From: Astropecten irregularis
Taxonomy: Eukaryota; Echinodermata; Asteroidea; Paxillosida; Astropectinidae
DNA: 64,000 nt
Assembly (NCBI GenBank): GCA_963971285.1
Contig: OZ020244.1
Location: 28,830,001-28,894,000, forward strand
Reading direction: 5' to 3'
Each line of letters begins with the position of its first letter. Positions within the stretch are counted from its first letter, which is position 1. Shown here one piece after another: positions 53,716 through 64,000 of the stretch. Under the pieces are notes generated by a model. It was not told the DNA's origin. It made no database searches and saw nothing but the letters and a program-made list of their open reading frames with translations. A program made the position numbers and the translations under genes.

Positions 53716-54651
53716 GCATAAATCTTCTGTTTTTGTCTAATTTAATCACCATGATCATGATTAATACTTCGTTCTCAGTCATCGGTTGATGAACTATAAA
53801 TATTTCATTAGTGTATGCCTACAGGCATTATTAAGTCTTATCTCAAATCAGCACAGTCTATTCGTATATGTACACCAGAGGGAACAAATGACATTGATTA
53901 TAATTCCTGACGTGCTCGGCTCAACTCACGAAACACCACGAAACCATCGAGGATGAAGTGGTTCGGGTGACTAAAAACTGTTTCAACTTTTTCCAAACGC
54001 GGTCATCCCCAGGCGCCCTGCGTGTTGCTTGCCCCACTAAATTCCCACGCGGTAATTCCTTGAGTCAACACTGACACATACATGGACACACAAACAGTCA
54101 CCCCATGCCATGAAACTGTGATATCAAACTTATAGATCTCGTAATTTAGGAGAAATTAGGGGCCTGGCGGGAGATGGTCACCTCGAGCTGACCGGTCAGA
54201 CCAGTGGCCAGACACCTGGTCAGTATGAAAAGCCTCCTGGCATAACACTGAATTTTTGTTTTTGGTCTGACCTCCTCCTGTATGAATGCCAGCAAATTTA
54301 AAAGTTCAACCTTAATCAAGGATTTCACCAATTCGGCTACGCTCTCCTTTCTTTCTGAAGTTTGTTCCTGTATAATGTACCCCGACGCTGGGGAGGGGGG
54401 CAAGCACGCACGTAGGCAGAGGAGCAAGCAGGCAAGCAAGTATATGGAGCAAGGGCCAATTTCATAGAGCTGCTTAAGCACAAAAAACGCATAAGCATGA
54501 AATGTCTTCCTTTATAAAAAACGAATTACAAAACAAATATTCACGTGGATTTGTAGCGCTTTTTGACTTGCGTGCGGCTATTGTTTGGCTGAGCATAATA
54601 TTCACAAGGAGTTTTGGCTTTCATATATACTTTGGTCCCAATTAATTTTGC

Positions 54652-54957
54652 TTAAAAGCAGCGTACTGGATTTGCAAGGCCTCAACAAATTATTGAGTTT
54701 GAGACAGAAATATGATGGAATCAACAGTTCGTAAACAGTGCAAACAGTCACCATGGGAAATCTTGGTTCATCAGATGCTGGGTTTTTCCAAGAAAATTTC
54801 GGCCGTATTTCTGCTATCCATATGAACAAAGCGCTTGAACTAAAAAGGTACATGAAAAAACGTCTGTAACGAAGTTTAAGACCTTCACTTCTGTTTAACT
54901 TGGTACCAAATTTAGCCAAAACGCACATCTTTGTATAGTAGTATATGCTCCCTTTAA
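54652..54957. mobile_element. Family D TTAA element
   Basis: TTAAAAGCAGCGTACTGGAT at the left; GTAGTATATGCTCCCTTTAA at the right. It shares CAACAGTTCGTAAACAGTGC and GAAATCTTGGTTCATCAGAT with D1. In opposite orientation to D1. Confidence 0.85.
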
Positions 54958-56695
54958 GCACGAACAACTTTGGTAAAAAAAGATCGGTACGCCAGTCAAA
55001 ACTCCTCGTGAATGTTATAAGAGACAACACAGCTAAGCAGGCAATCAAACAGATTAATTATACACCCTACACCCCAACCAGCCGTCTCCAACCGACAAAA
55101 CCAAGAACTTGAAAAGTGATTTTCATCTTGAAGCAAGCCAAGACCTATGTGATACAACTATGCGTTCTTTAACCCTAATCTCGTGAGAAAAAGCTTGTTC
55201 CTAAATGTCAACAAGTTTTTGTATTTCATTCTCACACTCGACGGTTATTTGCAAAACAAAAAAAGGTTCATCACATCGTGGTGATTTTATTCGAGGTCCC
55301 TATAATCATTTAGTCTGCAAATCAAATGCGAACTTGAAGCGTCACCAAGGGGGCATTCTTATATATACGGTAATTATTCTGAGATTGGGTTCTTTGTGTG
55401 CGATTCAAAACTAATTTTAAATGCGCCATTTAAACCAAATTATGTGCCTTTTTAATAAAGAATCACCGCTACTTTCTCCAACTAACAATACTGCGAAACA
55501 CAATGTTGCTGTCTACTCAAACAGTTTGTCCCATCAAGAAAAATCGCATATAGGTCTATTCACTCTAAATACAACACTGGCAAATGGTTGTAATATCGGG
55601 AAAATGCTTATTTTTGAAAGTCACTCAGCCAAGTCATATGTATAGCTTTCCAATAGTCAGAGGGGGGGGGGGTTCAAGGTTCACCATTGACCCAAGTTTC
55701 AATTTAATTTGCTCGGAAGTTGAGCAAGCGTTGGCCCCAACAAACCAGACGTTATGTTTCTTGCAATTTACTAAATGTCGCTATCTTTTAATCGAGTACT
55801 ACTCTGAAGGACCCCGCGGCATGGTCTTATAGTCAAGATTGAAAGAATAGAAAAATAACGTATTACACCAACGGGGTCATTGCCCTCCGAAGAAAATTCC
55901 AAATTGAACAATAGGCAGTTACAAGTCAAAAGTGAGAATTCACATTCAAGCCCCACACTCGCTAAGTTTGTTATATTACGTGATTAATGTATTTGCAGTG
56001 GTTTAGAGTTGAACAATACATACGATAATTCGTAAGGTATATTCACTGTAAATACTTTTAATGATAATGTGTTTCAACTTACATCAAATGACAACAACAA
56101 AAAAACTTGAGGTTAGAGCACTGTCTATTTGTATATGATGATTTTTTTTTTTTTACTCAGATGTCTGCAAACAAATGACTAATTCACTAGTCGCACTACA
56201 TTTTAATCCACAGGGAGACAAGTTGACTACATTTTTTTAATTTTTAAAAATGTTCAGGAATTTTAAAATAAAAATCCTGAACATGATTCCCGTGTTCAAT
56301 TCTGGAGTTTGCCTAGTACATATATAATGAGCACCGAATCGATTCACAGGGTGGCAAAATCTTGTAATTTTCCACCGCGCGATGGCGCTGTTCTGACGCC
56401 ATCATTGTGGTCAAAGAAAGGCTTAAACAAATCCCATGAATTTACTTGTATTAATAAAGTAAATTTGCGTATAGTTTCAGTCGATAAACCAATGTACCGA
56501 GGGGTTGGCAGCACAACGTGTACAGATTAAGACCAATTTGTAAAAGCATAACTTTTGAAAAATTGATTGAAATCTTTCAACCAACATTCAAAGGTTTGAA
56601 CATAATACACAACATGCGACACTGCTATTTTGCCGAATTCATCGTACTTGGTCTCGTACAGTCTTATAAAGCCCAGATAGGAGCGTAATCAGGAT

Positions 56696-57067
56696 TTAAA
56701 GGTATAGTACAGGATTGGTAACATACCCAAATAGAAATTTGCACAGATTTACGTATAACTTTTAGTGTATGAAAACGGTGCTGATTGAAAGTTACCGTTA
56801 ACACAGTTCCGCCTGAAATGGAGTATTATCTAGAAATTAGCAAAACAAAGACCGAAAACTGTTTTGATCTCGGGGTAAAATCAAAATCATTCTTTGTTTT
56901 ATCAGTATAATTGAGTTTGGCTTTCGCTATTTTCTCGTGACTCAGATGTCCGATTGAGCTCAAATTTTCACAGGTTTATTATTCCATGTATATACATGCT
57001 GGATTAGACAAAGTGTGGGTGCTGTACTTTTTTTGTGACCTTTACCAATCATGAATTATACCTTTAA
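56696..57067 (+). mobile_element. Family B TTAA element (copy B3)
   Basis: TTAAAGGTATAGTACAGGAT to GACCTTTACCAATCATGAAT then TATACCTTTAA. Both TTAA borders are intact. Confidence 0.87.
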
Positions 57068-57401
57068 TGACAGTCATTGTCACATGGTCACCACAGACCT
57101 CTCGCGTGACAATGTGTGTTCCGTCAATGACCATCCCAGCTGCTACCAAGTCAACTTTTATTGCCGATTTCCGACTACGATGTTTTTATACCCAGCCCAC
57201 AAAAACCACCAAATTTACTGGAATCATCCAAATTACACAAACCTCAGGCATCACTCAAAATGTGAGACACTCAAAATAATTCAATGGGACAGTAATTCCG
57301 GATTGTAATTTTGTAAATTAAGATTTACATTTTTAAATTTGATTTCTGTACTTGCCTTTCCATGATGCATGGTTTGTGTCAAATGTTCTTACAAAAAAAC
57401 A

Positions 57402-57462
57402 TTTAATATTGTTTTTAAACAATATCAACTTCCCAATGATTGTTATTTATCAATCATTAAAC
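57402..57462. repeat. Two adjacent short hairpins
   Basis: AATATTGTTTTTAAACAATA and AATGATTGTTATTTATCAAT then CATT are near-perfect palindromes 12 bases apart in AT-rich sequence. Confidence 0.6.
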
Positions 57463-58565
57463 AAAATAATTTCTCATGACATTGTGACGGTTTAAAAAAT
57501 ATATTCACATTTTTGAGACATGTTGTTTTGTCCAAACTTGTGTGTTTATTGACAAACGTATGTAACATCATGATGTCAGCATTATACAATGTAGATCACA
57601 ACCAAGATGATTTATGTACATGGAACAACTATTAACCAGGAAAACGGTTTCAAAATAAACTTCGTTCATCTCTTGTTAATACCACACTTGGATCTCGCAA
57701 ACGACAAGGACCCATTTCTATAGCTTCGTAAACTTTCAGACATAAAATAATATAACTGCATGTACAATTTTTTTTTTTTTAGAAAAGATAAGGCAATTTT
57801 CTCTGGAGAAATACTCAAATAATCTGAATATAAACACGACAAAAGTGATTTCAAATGTTTTTGAGAAAAGTGAAACTGTAATATTATGTGAAGACACACT
57901 TTTGTTTCTCTGGCAAGTTACATTAAATACAATGCTTGCCATGTATTACGATAGGAAGTGCATGTGGACTGTAGGCCTACTACATGTATAAGCATGGCAT
58001 TTTAATACCATTATAGGATATCGATAAGTAGTACATTGTATCCTTATTTTCACCAATCATCTGTCGTTTTCATATCAGTTATTCATAATCTTGTGTTACG
58101 TTAGGCAAAATATGAACAATATTTATATACAATACATTAAAATCATTAATCAAATGGATACCAAAATCACTTTAAAAACCCCATGTTTGTAATACCAACG
58201 TTTATGTAAAACGATACAGGGACAGACACTGATTTTACCTTTACACTTTGATTCTTGGGCTTTTTAAGAGGCATTTTACACACACATCGGGCGCCATTTT
58301 TCACACATCAGGCAACAGAGGGCGCCATTTCACACAGCGAGCAACAGATGGCGCCATTGATTCGAGAGTAAACAAAAAAAAAACAGCGAGAATCGCAAAC
58401 GATCGAAATAATGTGCTCTACAAAACACACCCAATAGGTCCACTTCAAAAACTACTGGCAAGGCGTGCAGTTTTATCTTCTGATAATCTTTTTTTATATA
58501 ATTAAAGCTATATGCAACTTTCCAATACAAGAAATAATCATGACTCTCAGCCTTGGGCAAAATGG

Positions 58566-58792
58566 CTACCTATTCGCCGAACCGTCTTTACCAATATCGA
58601 TAATCGATATTCCATCATCGACGGCCTTTTCTTTGGTCGTCAGATTGGCGTTGGAGTCACCCACGCGGTTTCTTTTTGATGACATGCTGCAGGCGCACGT
58701 TGCAAACATCTCGTCAAACAGGTACTCGAATATCTGCACCACGGTCAGGACGCTGGCGCCCAGGAAAAGGCCGAAGTTACCGCCAAGGGATG
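58566..58792 (-). CDS. ASIC-type channel last exon: TM2, pore and C-terminal tail
   Basis: The acceptor ending CTTTCAG precedes ASLGGNFGLFLGASVLTVVQ then IFEYLFDEMFATCACSM. GAS is the selectivity-filter tripeptide. The tail (SSKRNRVGDSNANL to GKDGSANR) is short and ends at TAG 58568-58566. Confidence 0.94.
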
Positions 58793-61700
58793 CTGAAAGA
58801 GACAAAGAAATCCTAAATGAAGACGTGGAAATACTAGAGCTGAGGCTATGTCAAAGGGTATGAGGAAATCCTGATTAGAGAGCCACAGCCACAGCCACAG
58901 CCAAAATCAATATGCACAGAATTGATGATGGAGTGCATTGGCTCTGAAGGTATTATTTTGGCTATGGCGAGGTAGTTAGCCAAAATGTTACAGATTTCAC
59001 AAGCCGCTTCTAACACTGAACGCTAGAGGGCGCCATGAGCGATATAGCGATGTGACACGAAGTCAAAAGCGATGCGTGGCGAGGAGTTTATTTTCTTAAA
59101 TGCTTCTTCAAAGTTTATTTTAATGTTCTGCATTGGGATACATTGTGAGCTTAGTAACATTCATCTTATATCGGGAAACCCAACACACAATAAGGCTCAG
59201 TCCAAGTCTGAATCTTTAAAGACTTTCACGAAAACAAAGCCCAACCACTTAAACTTCTTTCTCAAATTTGGGGCTCATTCAGACATGGCCAATGAAAGGT
59301 GAACAAAGACAAAATTGACCGGAGTGGGAGATTCGAACCTGCAACCTTTCAAAAACCATACCAGCGCTCTACCAAATGAGCTCCTCAGCCCTACATAAAA
59401 AAAGGCAGTGTCCCAAATAGTCTATAATCTTTGTTAAAAGGAGTGACAAACAAATACTCATTTAATTCTTATGACATCTGCATGAAATGAAAGACCCGTA
59501 AGAGAACCTATATCAGCATCATGGGTGTCGATCCCTCAATATTTGAGGTGGGGGATGATGTGTAATATCATCCCCCCCAATATGTCATTTAAGTTTCTTG
59601 TGTAGAAATATTGCATGATCCTTGCTGTTTTTTGTGTCTTCGCAGTAAATGTATAGGGCCTACTATGTTGAATTCTTCTGAATATCGTTTTAAATGCCCT
59701 ATAAAATGCGACTTTTTTAACTCTGTTTTTATTAGAAAGTCCCTGGTGCGGGAGGGGGGTATCACACCTCCCACAGCCTCCCTCGCATAGGACACCAAAT
59801 CACCAATCACCCCCCCCCTGAATTATGAAAAGCAATCGACACCAGTGATCAACATGTACTGATTGCTTGGTTAAATAGCGTAAATCATTATTGAATGTCA
59901 TGAAATGTCTTACCCAGAAGGGTTGGAATGGTCCACTCCGGCAGTTGCTCTATGGTCTCGTGACTCAGCGCCTCGAAATATATCGACAGCAACACAAAAT
60001 TATTTCTGTAAAAGAGAGAGAAAGTCAAAATCGTCAGCCTTAAATAGAATCGTCTGACACAACGAAATTAGTACAATTATACCAAGAGTGACATGGGTAT
60101 CAACGGGATAAGAATCAATCTTATTACATGTATATGGAACTGTTTAAGCGCACGGAGCAAAACAACCTTTACAAAATGATAACTGTTATGTCAACGTTCT
60201 GGCAGCCAAAAATCTTTACGAATGATATAATTATGCTAAGCAAAGAAGCCTGTAACAACTAAGCCTGTTTCAATTTACATACAGTTTTCATCAATGACAA
60301 GACCTAGGGCCAAGACATGTGCATCATGAAGAATAAATGCAACTGGAGGTCAGATTGGGTGCCAGCGGTTCTTATCTCGCCTTTCACCTCTGCGGACCGG
60401 GTTCAATTCCGTCTCGGTCCACAAGTGGATTGGGTTTTCAGTCCCTACTTGATTCTGTGGGTTTTACCCAGAATATTACTCTGGGGTTTTCCTCCCACCT
60501 CTAAAACTGTATCTTCTTCTGATCGTCTCAACTTCCTGTCTAGTCCCTGGAGGATCTTGGGGAGGTAAACACTACAAGGTACAAAGTACACGGATGCGCC
60601 CTCGGATGTTTGTACTCATTATTTGCATCCATCTTGTCACCTTCCTTGTATACACGTTGGAAAAGGTAACCCAAATTCTACAAAGAACACGGGTACCAGA
60701 CTACCGTGGAATCCTAGCCTAGATTTGATTGCACTGCTTCGAATGTAGGATGGATATGCACCGTGAATAAGGTCTATAGTGTGGGTCATTGGTTCTGTCG
60801 ACCACTCACTCTATGTAGTCTGCTGTGAAGTTGTTGGTGGTATTGCTGTAGATGCTCTGCATGAAGTTGGCCCGCAGCTTAACGTTCGTGGTGGTGAACG
60901 GGTAGTTCTCCAGCTCGCAGGGCGAGTAGCACACGCAGGGGTGATCGATGTGGCCCGTAATGGCTTGCACTGTGTCAAAAACAAAGAATCCACATTATTT
61001 TTGACTCAGTCACCAAAGACTCTATCTCTTTTGAAGTGTATCTTTTCAGATTAATATTTCCGGAAGCCTCATATCACTCATGGACGTACAGCATAAGGAG
61101 AACCAAGTACGCCCTGATGTGACATGTGAAAGAGTGGTGTCCTGTTCAGTGTTTCTGAGGAAACAGATTTCGTCTAAGTGCTAATCATGAAAAACACCCT
61201 TTAATTATTTTCACCCCTCAGCTTTCAACTACTATACCGCCCTCCGAAGTATCACATAACATCGGCCAGCTCTCTTGGAGGTGGCAATAATAAATAACAT
61301 TCTGGGGTGGCAATAATGCATGCAAATTATTTCATTGGTTTCACATCGGTTAAAGTTGGCTAATGTGCGTTTTCGTAGCGCCCTCTTGCGAACGGAAATG
61401 GTATATAAATAGGTGACGTAGGGTATAAACATAGGGAGTTTGCGAAGCGGAGGCTTATTAGGCTCAGGCTCAAGCTCTGCCATGCATAATGTTGAAAATA
61501 TAGGTTGTGGTTTTTCATTGAAGCTGAAGCTCTGTTTTCATTTTCAAACTAGAGAGTCTACTTCCAAATCGCTGCTAAAAGCCTCTATTTTGATACCCGT
61601 TATTTTAGAATGGATTGCCAAAATGGAGCCCGAGACGCAGCCTGAGCTTCCGTTTCGTAAACACCCTATGTGCCTTTACGAAACCGGGCTTGAGGCAAGG

Positions 61701-63223
61701 CTTGGGACTTATTTCGCTACCGCCATTTGAGGCCCAGAGGCCCACAAAAATTGGGCTACGTTACGTAGCCCAATGGGCTACATGACTTTCTACAAGCCGA
61801 AGAAAGGCTCCAGCTTCAGCATGTATCTCGAGCAATTAATTTCATTAAGGACACAAAATGGATGTATGTAGCAATATAACTCCCAAGCCTAGCCTCGTAA
61901 TTAATGCCCTAAACCTATTTTGTGCGGTGTCGAGAAAATGTATGGTTTGTACCCCGACTTAAGTACATGATTTGAAATAGAAACAGATTTCAAAATTTTC
62001 CAGAGGAAATTCGATGATGAACTTACGGAGGACAACATGGGCGCACTCGTGCGTATCTTCCGGGTTGCAGACTGCAGCGTCCCCAGGCTGCTCTACCAGA
62101 CGGCACCCGCACTGCTCCACCACCAGCCTGGTCTCGCAGTCGATGCGACACGCCTGCAGCGAGTAATGGGAGTAATATTCCAAGGTGCCGTCCACTTCAC
62201 ACTCGGTGTACGGATAGGGAAGACTTGTTATCTGAAAGAGAGTGCCAGAAAAACAAAATGAGGGAAAGGATCGCTATTGTTTTAATACATGGTCCACGAT
62301 GATGGATTTGAAAGTAAGTCGAGCTAACTTTAGCCCGGTGGATTCTCTGAAGCGAGACAAATGGGAGACTTTTGAGAACCGGTCTTCAAGTCAACAGCGC
62401 ACGCGCACGCACAACAGCGCAGGCGCAAAACAACGCGCGCATGCTCACAATTGCGTGCGCGTGCGCTGTTGACTTGAATACCGGTTCTCAAAAGTCTCCC
62501 ATTGTTTTCGCCTCACAAAGGGAAAGACAGTGCGATGCCTTTTTAGAGAGCTTGCCGGCGCCGAGTTGGTGATAGTCCGAAGTAGAGACATTGGAGACAG
62601 TACTATTGAAAATTGATGGGTTAAAGGTAATATCATACTTTGGTTTTTATCAAAGAAATACGGATTCATGGGCAAAAATATCAAGACTGATATAGTAACA
62701 GTCCTCTGTGAAAATTTCAGTCCCATACGGTGGCCACTTTTTGAGAAAACAGTGAAAAACGGCCACGGTATTTCTTAAGTCTTTTCTCTTTTATTTTTGA
62801 TCTTTTAAAAGATCAAAAAGATTTTCGGTCGTTGTTTTCCGGATGAATTCAGCATTTCAGGCGAACAAAATTTGTTTTCTACCATCACCATCTTCATACA
62901 CTGTAAGTAAAACGTAAATCTGTGAACATTTCTGTTTTTGTTTCTTACCAAAGTATGATACTACCTATAAGTTCGTGGATAACAAATTTCGGGGTTGGGG
63001 TAATTATATACACTGTATATTTTTTCACTTACTTGTTCGTGACGAACAGCGACAAATGTATGGTGGCCCGGTCCGGCCCCATTACCAAGCTCCTTGACGT
63101 ACGGTGGCTCGGAGGGATGATGTAACATCCATTTAATCCCCGCATCTTCGGCTGCCCCATCTAGGTCGTTAGAGGGCGTGTACTCCTCCTCTTCGATGTT
63201 CATCGTTAATTTTAGGCCGTTTG
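58566..63223 (-). CDS. ASIC-type DEG/ENaC sodium channel subunit, C-terminal 290 residues (5' end outside the window)
   Basis: Five exons (63223-63033, 62231-62027, 60969-60810, 60005-59914, 58792-58566) join in phases 0, 1, 2 and 1 to an open frame ending in TAG. The product belongs to the trimeric, amiloride-sensitive DEG/ENaC cation channels. Visible in order: extracellular NGLKLTMNIEEEEYTP and HHPSEPPYVKELG; the cysteine-rich region SLQACRIDCETRLVVEQCGC then RLVEQPGDAAVCNPED; CVCYSPCELENYPF; NNFVLLSIYFEALSHETIEQ; and the pore helix GGNFGLFLGASVLTVVQIF with the Gly-Ala-Ser selectivity filter, then a cytoplasmic tail of about 45 residues. ACRIDCETR, VEQCGCR, FEAL..ETIEQ and GASVLT match acid-sensing channels more closely than ENaC or degenerins. 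Family members are 500-560 residues, so TM1 and the finger/knuckle domains lie right of the window. Proton gating cannot be judged from this part. Confidence 0.92.
59296..59440 (-). mobile_element. tRNA-derived SINE (copy S2) in an ASIC-type intron
   Basis: On the minus strand: A-box region GCTCATTTGGTAGAGCGCTG with a good D-stem (GCTC/GAGC), B box GGTTCGAATCT. The T-stem and acceptor stem do not pair, so it is not an active tRNA. The flanks match S1. Confidence 0.75.
59914..60005 (-). CDS. ASIC-type channel exon: palm strand before TM2
   Basis: The acceptor CTCTTTTACAG and donor GTAAGA bracket 92 bases; phase 2 in, 1 out. It encodes NNFVLLSIYFEALSHETIEQ followed by LPEWTIPTLL, the very conserved beta strand and wrist segment of acid-sensing channels. 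Confidence 0.93.
60337..60620 (+). mobile_element. Second type of tRNA-related SINE
   Basis: A B-box-like GGGTTCAATTCCGTCTCGG is followed by GGGTTTTACCCAGAATATTA then CTCTGGGGTTTTCCTCCCAC, a tail pattern common in conserved-core SINEs. The A box is poor. The 3' limit is uncertain; it lies in an ASIC-type intron (59915-60005 / 60810 side). Confidence 0.5.
60810..60969 (-). CDS. ASIC-type channel exon: lower thumb and palm
   Basis: The acceptor TTTTTGACACAG and donor GTGAGT bracket the exon; phase 1 in, 2 out. It encodes QAITGHIDHPCVCYSPCELE followed by NYPFTTTNVK and NFMQSIYSN, with sequons NTT and NFT. CVCYSPCE is the conserved C.C..PC motif. Confidence 0.92.
61431..61669. mobile_element. 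G-family palindromic element
   Basis: ATAGGGAGTTTGCGAAGCGG then AGGCTTATTAGGCTCAGGCT at the left; CAGCCTGAGCTTCCGTTTCG then TAAACACCCTAT at the right. Core TAGGTTGTGGTTTTTCATTG. Confidence 0.8.
61667..61915. mobile_element. G'-family palindromic element abutting the G copy
   Basis: GTGCCTTTACGAAACCGGGC then TTGAGGCAAGGCTTGGGACT at the left; CTCCCAAGCCTAGCCTCGTA then ATTAATGCCC at the right. It contains TTGGGCTACGTTACGTAGCC. The G and G' order is the same as at 20249-20858. Confidence 0.7.
62027..62231 (-). CDS. ASIC-type channel exon: thumb cysteines
   Basis: The acceptor CTCTCTTTCAG precedes ITSLPYPYTECEVDG, and the donor is GTAAGT (phase 1 out). SLQACRIDCETRLVVEQCGC and VCNPEDTHECAH supply the disulfide-forming cysteines of the thumb domain. 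Confidence 0.93.
62359..62504. mobile_element. H-family hairpin element in an ASIC-type intron
   Basis: AATGGGAGACTTTTGAGAAC to GTTCTCAAAAGTCTCCCATT with inner arms CAACAGCGCACGCGCACGC and GCGTGCGCGTGCGCTGTTG. Nearly perfect inverted halves. Confidence 0.88.
62621..62970 (+). mobile_element. Family A TTAA element in an ASIC-type intron
   Basis: TTAAAGGTAATATCATACTT to AGTATGATACTACCTATAA (right TTAA mutated to ATAA). It ends 62 bases from the exon at 63033. Confidence 0.85.
63033..63223 (-). CDS. ASIC-type channel: first exon visible in the window
   Basis: The acceptor CTTTTTGGCAG precedes NGLKLTMNIEEEEYTPSND, and the exon ends HTFVAVRHEQ before a GTAAGT donor. It enters in phase 1, so at least one upstream exon exists. 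It corresponds to the palm/beta-ball part of the extracellular domain (GL.L.LN, EY.P, H...PP). Confidence 0.9.
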
Positions 63224-63925
63224 CTGCCAAAAAGAAATGCATAAATACAGCTTTAGCTTTCGATGCGTTACTAATGGATTTTTATGATTGAATTAACTCG
63301 TTGGGAACTTTTCAAATGAGAAGCCAACTTATTTATAATCGGAATTTAAGACATTTCTTTCGCTGGTGGTCGGCAGGGGCCCATGCCAAATGTTGCAAAA
63401 TATGTTATTTTCTTGACAGAATACTTGTGACAGAATTCAACATTTTGTTTGCCACTGTGTCCATCACAATTAGCAATAGCTTTGAACGTTATGTACAAAT
63501 TGTGGTTATATGGTTTTGCTGGCTTATCAGGCTCGACGTAGTTTCCACCATCTTGGTTGGGCTGTGACGTTGCAAAAGGAAAGGTCTATTTTTGGTCGAA
63601 TGAGGGCGCCTTTTTAGGATAGCGAGTCAGAGAACGAAATTGATACCAAGATATACTTTTGATGAAATAAAATTTGCAAATTTAAATACGCATATCTAAA
63701 TGAAACTAAGATGAGGTTAAGTGTTATTGTTATAAGTTAGATATTTTGGGAGTGCGTAGTTATGTAGCCGGATATGGAGCTGATGGGTGAAGCGCCCTCA
63801 TCGGCACAATCATCAAACTCAGTACACACTTTAATCACTTTTAAAATACGCCTATGCTTCATCAAATATTCTTGTTTTATAGGTAACAAGAACATGCGTT
63901 GACGGCCATCAGCAGAGCTGAGAAT
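63224..63925 (-). other. Upstream intron sequence of the ASIC-type gene
   Basis: The next exon (TM1 and finger domain) is expected upstream, but no reading frame here has a transmembrane helix or DEG/ENaC motif. I see no feature I can support. Confidence 0.5.
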
Positions 63926-64000
63926 TGAAGACTTTTGAGAACCGGTATTCAAGTCAACAGGGCACGCATGCTCACAATTGCGTGCGCGTACGTGCGTTGT
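63926..64000. mobile_element. Left part of an H-family hairpin, cut by the window edge
   Basis: GAAGACTTTTGAGAACCGGT then ATTCAAGTCAACAGGGCACG matches the other H copies (here with a short deletion in the arm). The right half continues beyond the window. Confidence 0.75.

Larger units (their letters stand above)
40680..58565. other. Intergenic region between Wnt16 and the ASIC-type gene
   Basis: About 18 kb without a recognisable protein gene. It holds the candidate Wnt16 promoter, family A, B and D elements, a Harbinger-like element, trinucleotide repeats and the CCCTG satellite. Positions 42050-44350 and 55000-56650 show no feature I can support. Confidence 0.6.

Noticed and set aside
58465-58863. 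A 132-codon plus-strand frame
   Set aside because: Antisense to the last exon of the ASIC-type gene.
59320-59395. A functional tRNA gene on the minus strand
   Set aside because: The A and B boxes and D-stem are good, but the T-stem and acceptor stem do not pair; it fits a SINE better.
63737-63952. Possible upstream exon of the ASIC-type gene
   Set aside because: The translated stretch has no transmembrane helix or family motif and runs into an H-family repeat.

Overview
This is animal (metazoan) nuclear DNA: three intron-rich genes with GT-AG splice sites, one with an apparent GC-AG intron, set in AT-rich sequence packed with short non-coding transposons. There are no operons, ribosome binding sites or CRISPR arrays. 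The proteins are an L1-family-like cell adhesion molecule, Wnt16 and an acid-sensing-ion-channel-type subunit. With the repeat content they suggest a marine invertebrate, most likely a deuterostome such as an echinoderm. That placement is inference; no single feature proves it.

Layout. (1) Positions 1638-13871, plus strand: 13 coding exons of a membrane protein with a signal peptide, four Ig domains, one fibronectin III domain, a transmembrane helix and a short cytoplasmic tail. Ig2-Ig4 resemble neurofascin/neuroglian, but the protein has fewer domains than that family and no recognisable ankyrin-binding tail. (2) Positions 13872-19181: intergenic. (3) Positions 19182-40679, minus strand: a complete four-exon Wnt16 gene of about 395 residues, with introns of about 3, 5 and 12 kb. 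It is tail-to-tail with the adhesion gene. (4) Positions 40680-58565: about 18 kb of intergenic DNA with a candidate Wnt16 promoter, many small transposons, CAG/CTG-type repeats and a 0.7-kb CCCTG satellite. (5) Positions 58566-63223, minus strand: the last five exons (about 290 residues) of an ASIC-type channel; its first exons and TM1 lie beyond the right edge.

The main non-genic content is a set of short inverted-repeat elements. At least five families (called A to E here) are bounded by TTAA and begin AAAGG or AAAGGG. They insert next to and inside each other: positions 3242-4739 hold four elements in a nested and tandem stack, and 35323-35515 is a chimera with one D end and one B end. 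Other families are a GC-rich hairpin with GCGCACGC arms (H), an element beginning GGGCCAATTTCACGG (F) that has split an H copy, a GGGTGCACC element with an 11-bp target duplication (I), palindromes with GGCTCAGGCTC arms (G), a 509-bp element with a TTA duplication, and tRNA-derived SINEs.

The three genes share a broad theme of cell-surface signalling and adhesion, but nothing in the sequence shows that they are co-regulated. Splice boundaries were read by eye from reading phase and consensus sites; the least certain is the 3' end of adhesion exon 7.
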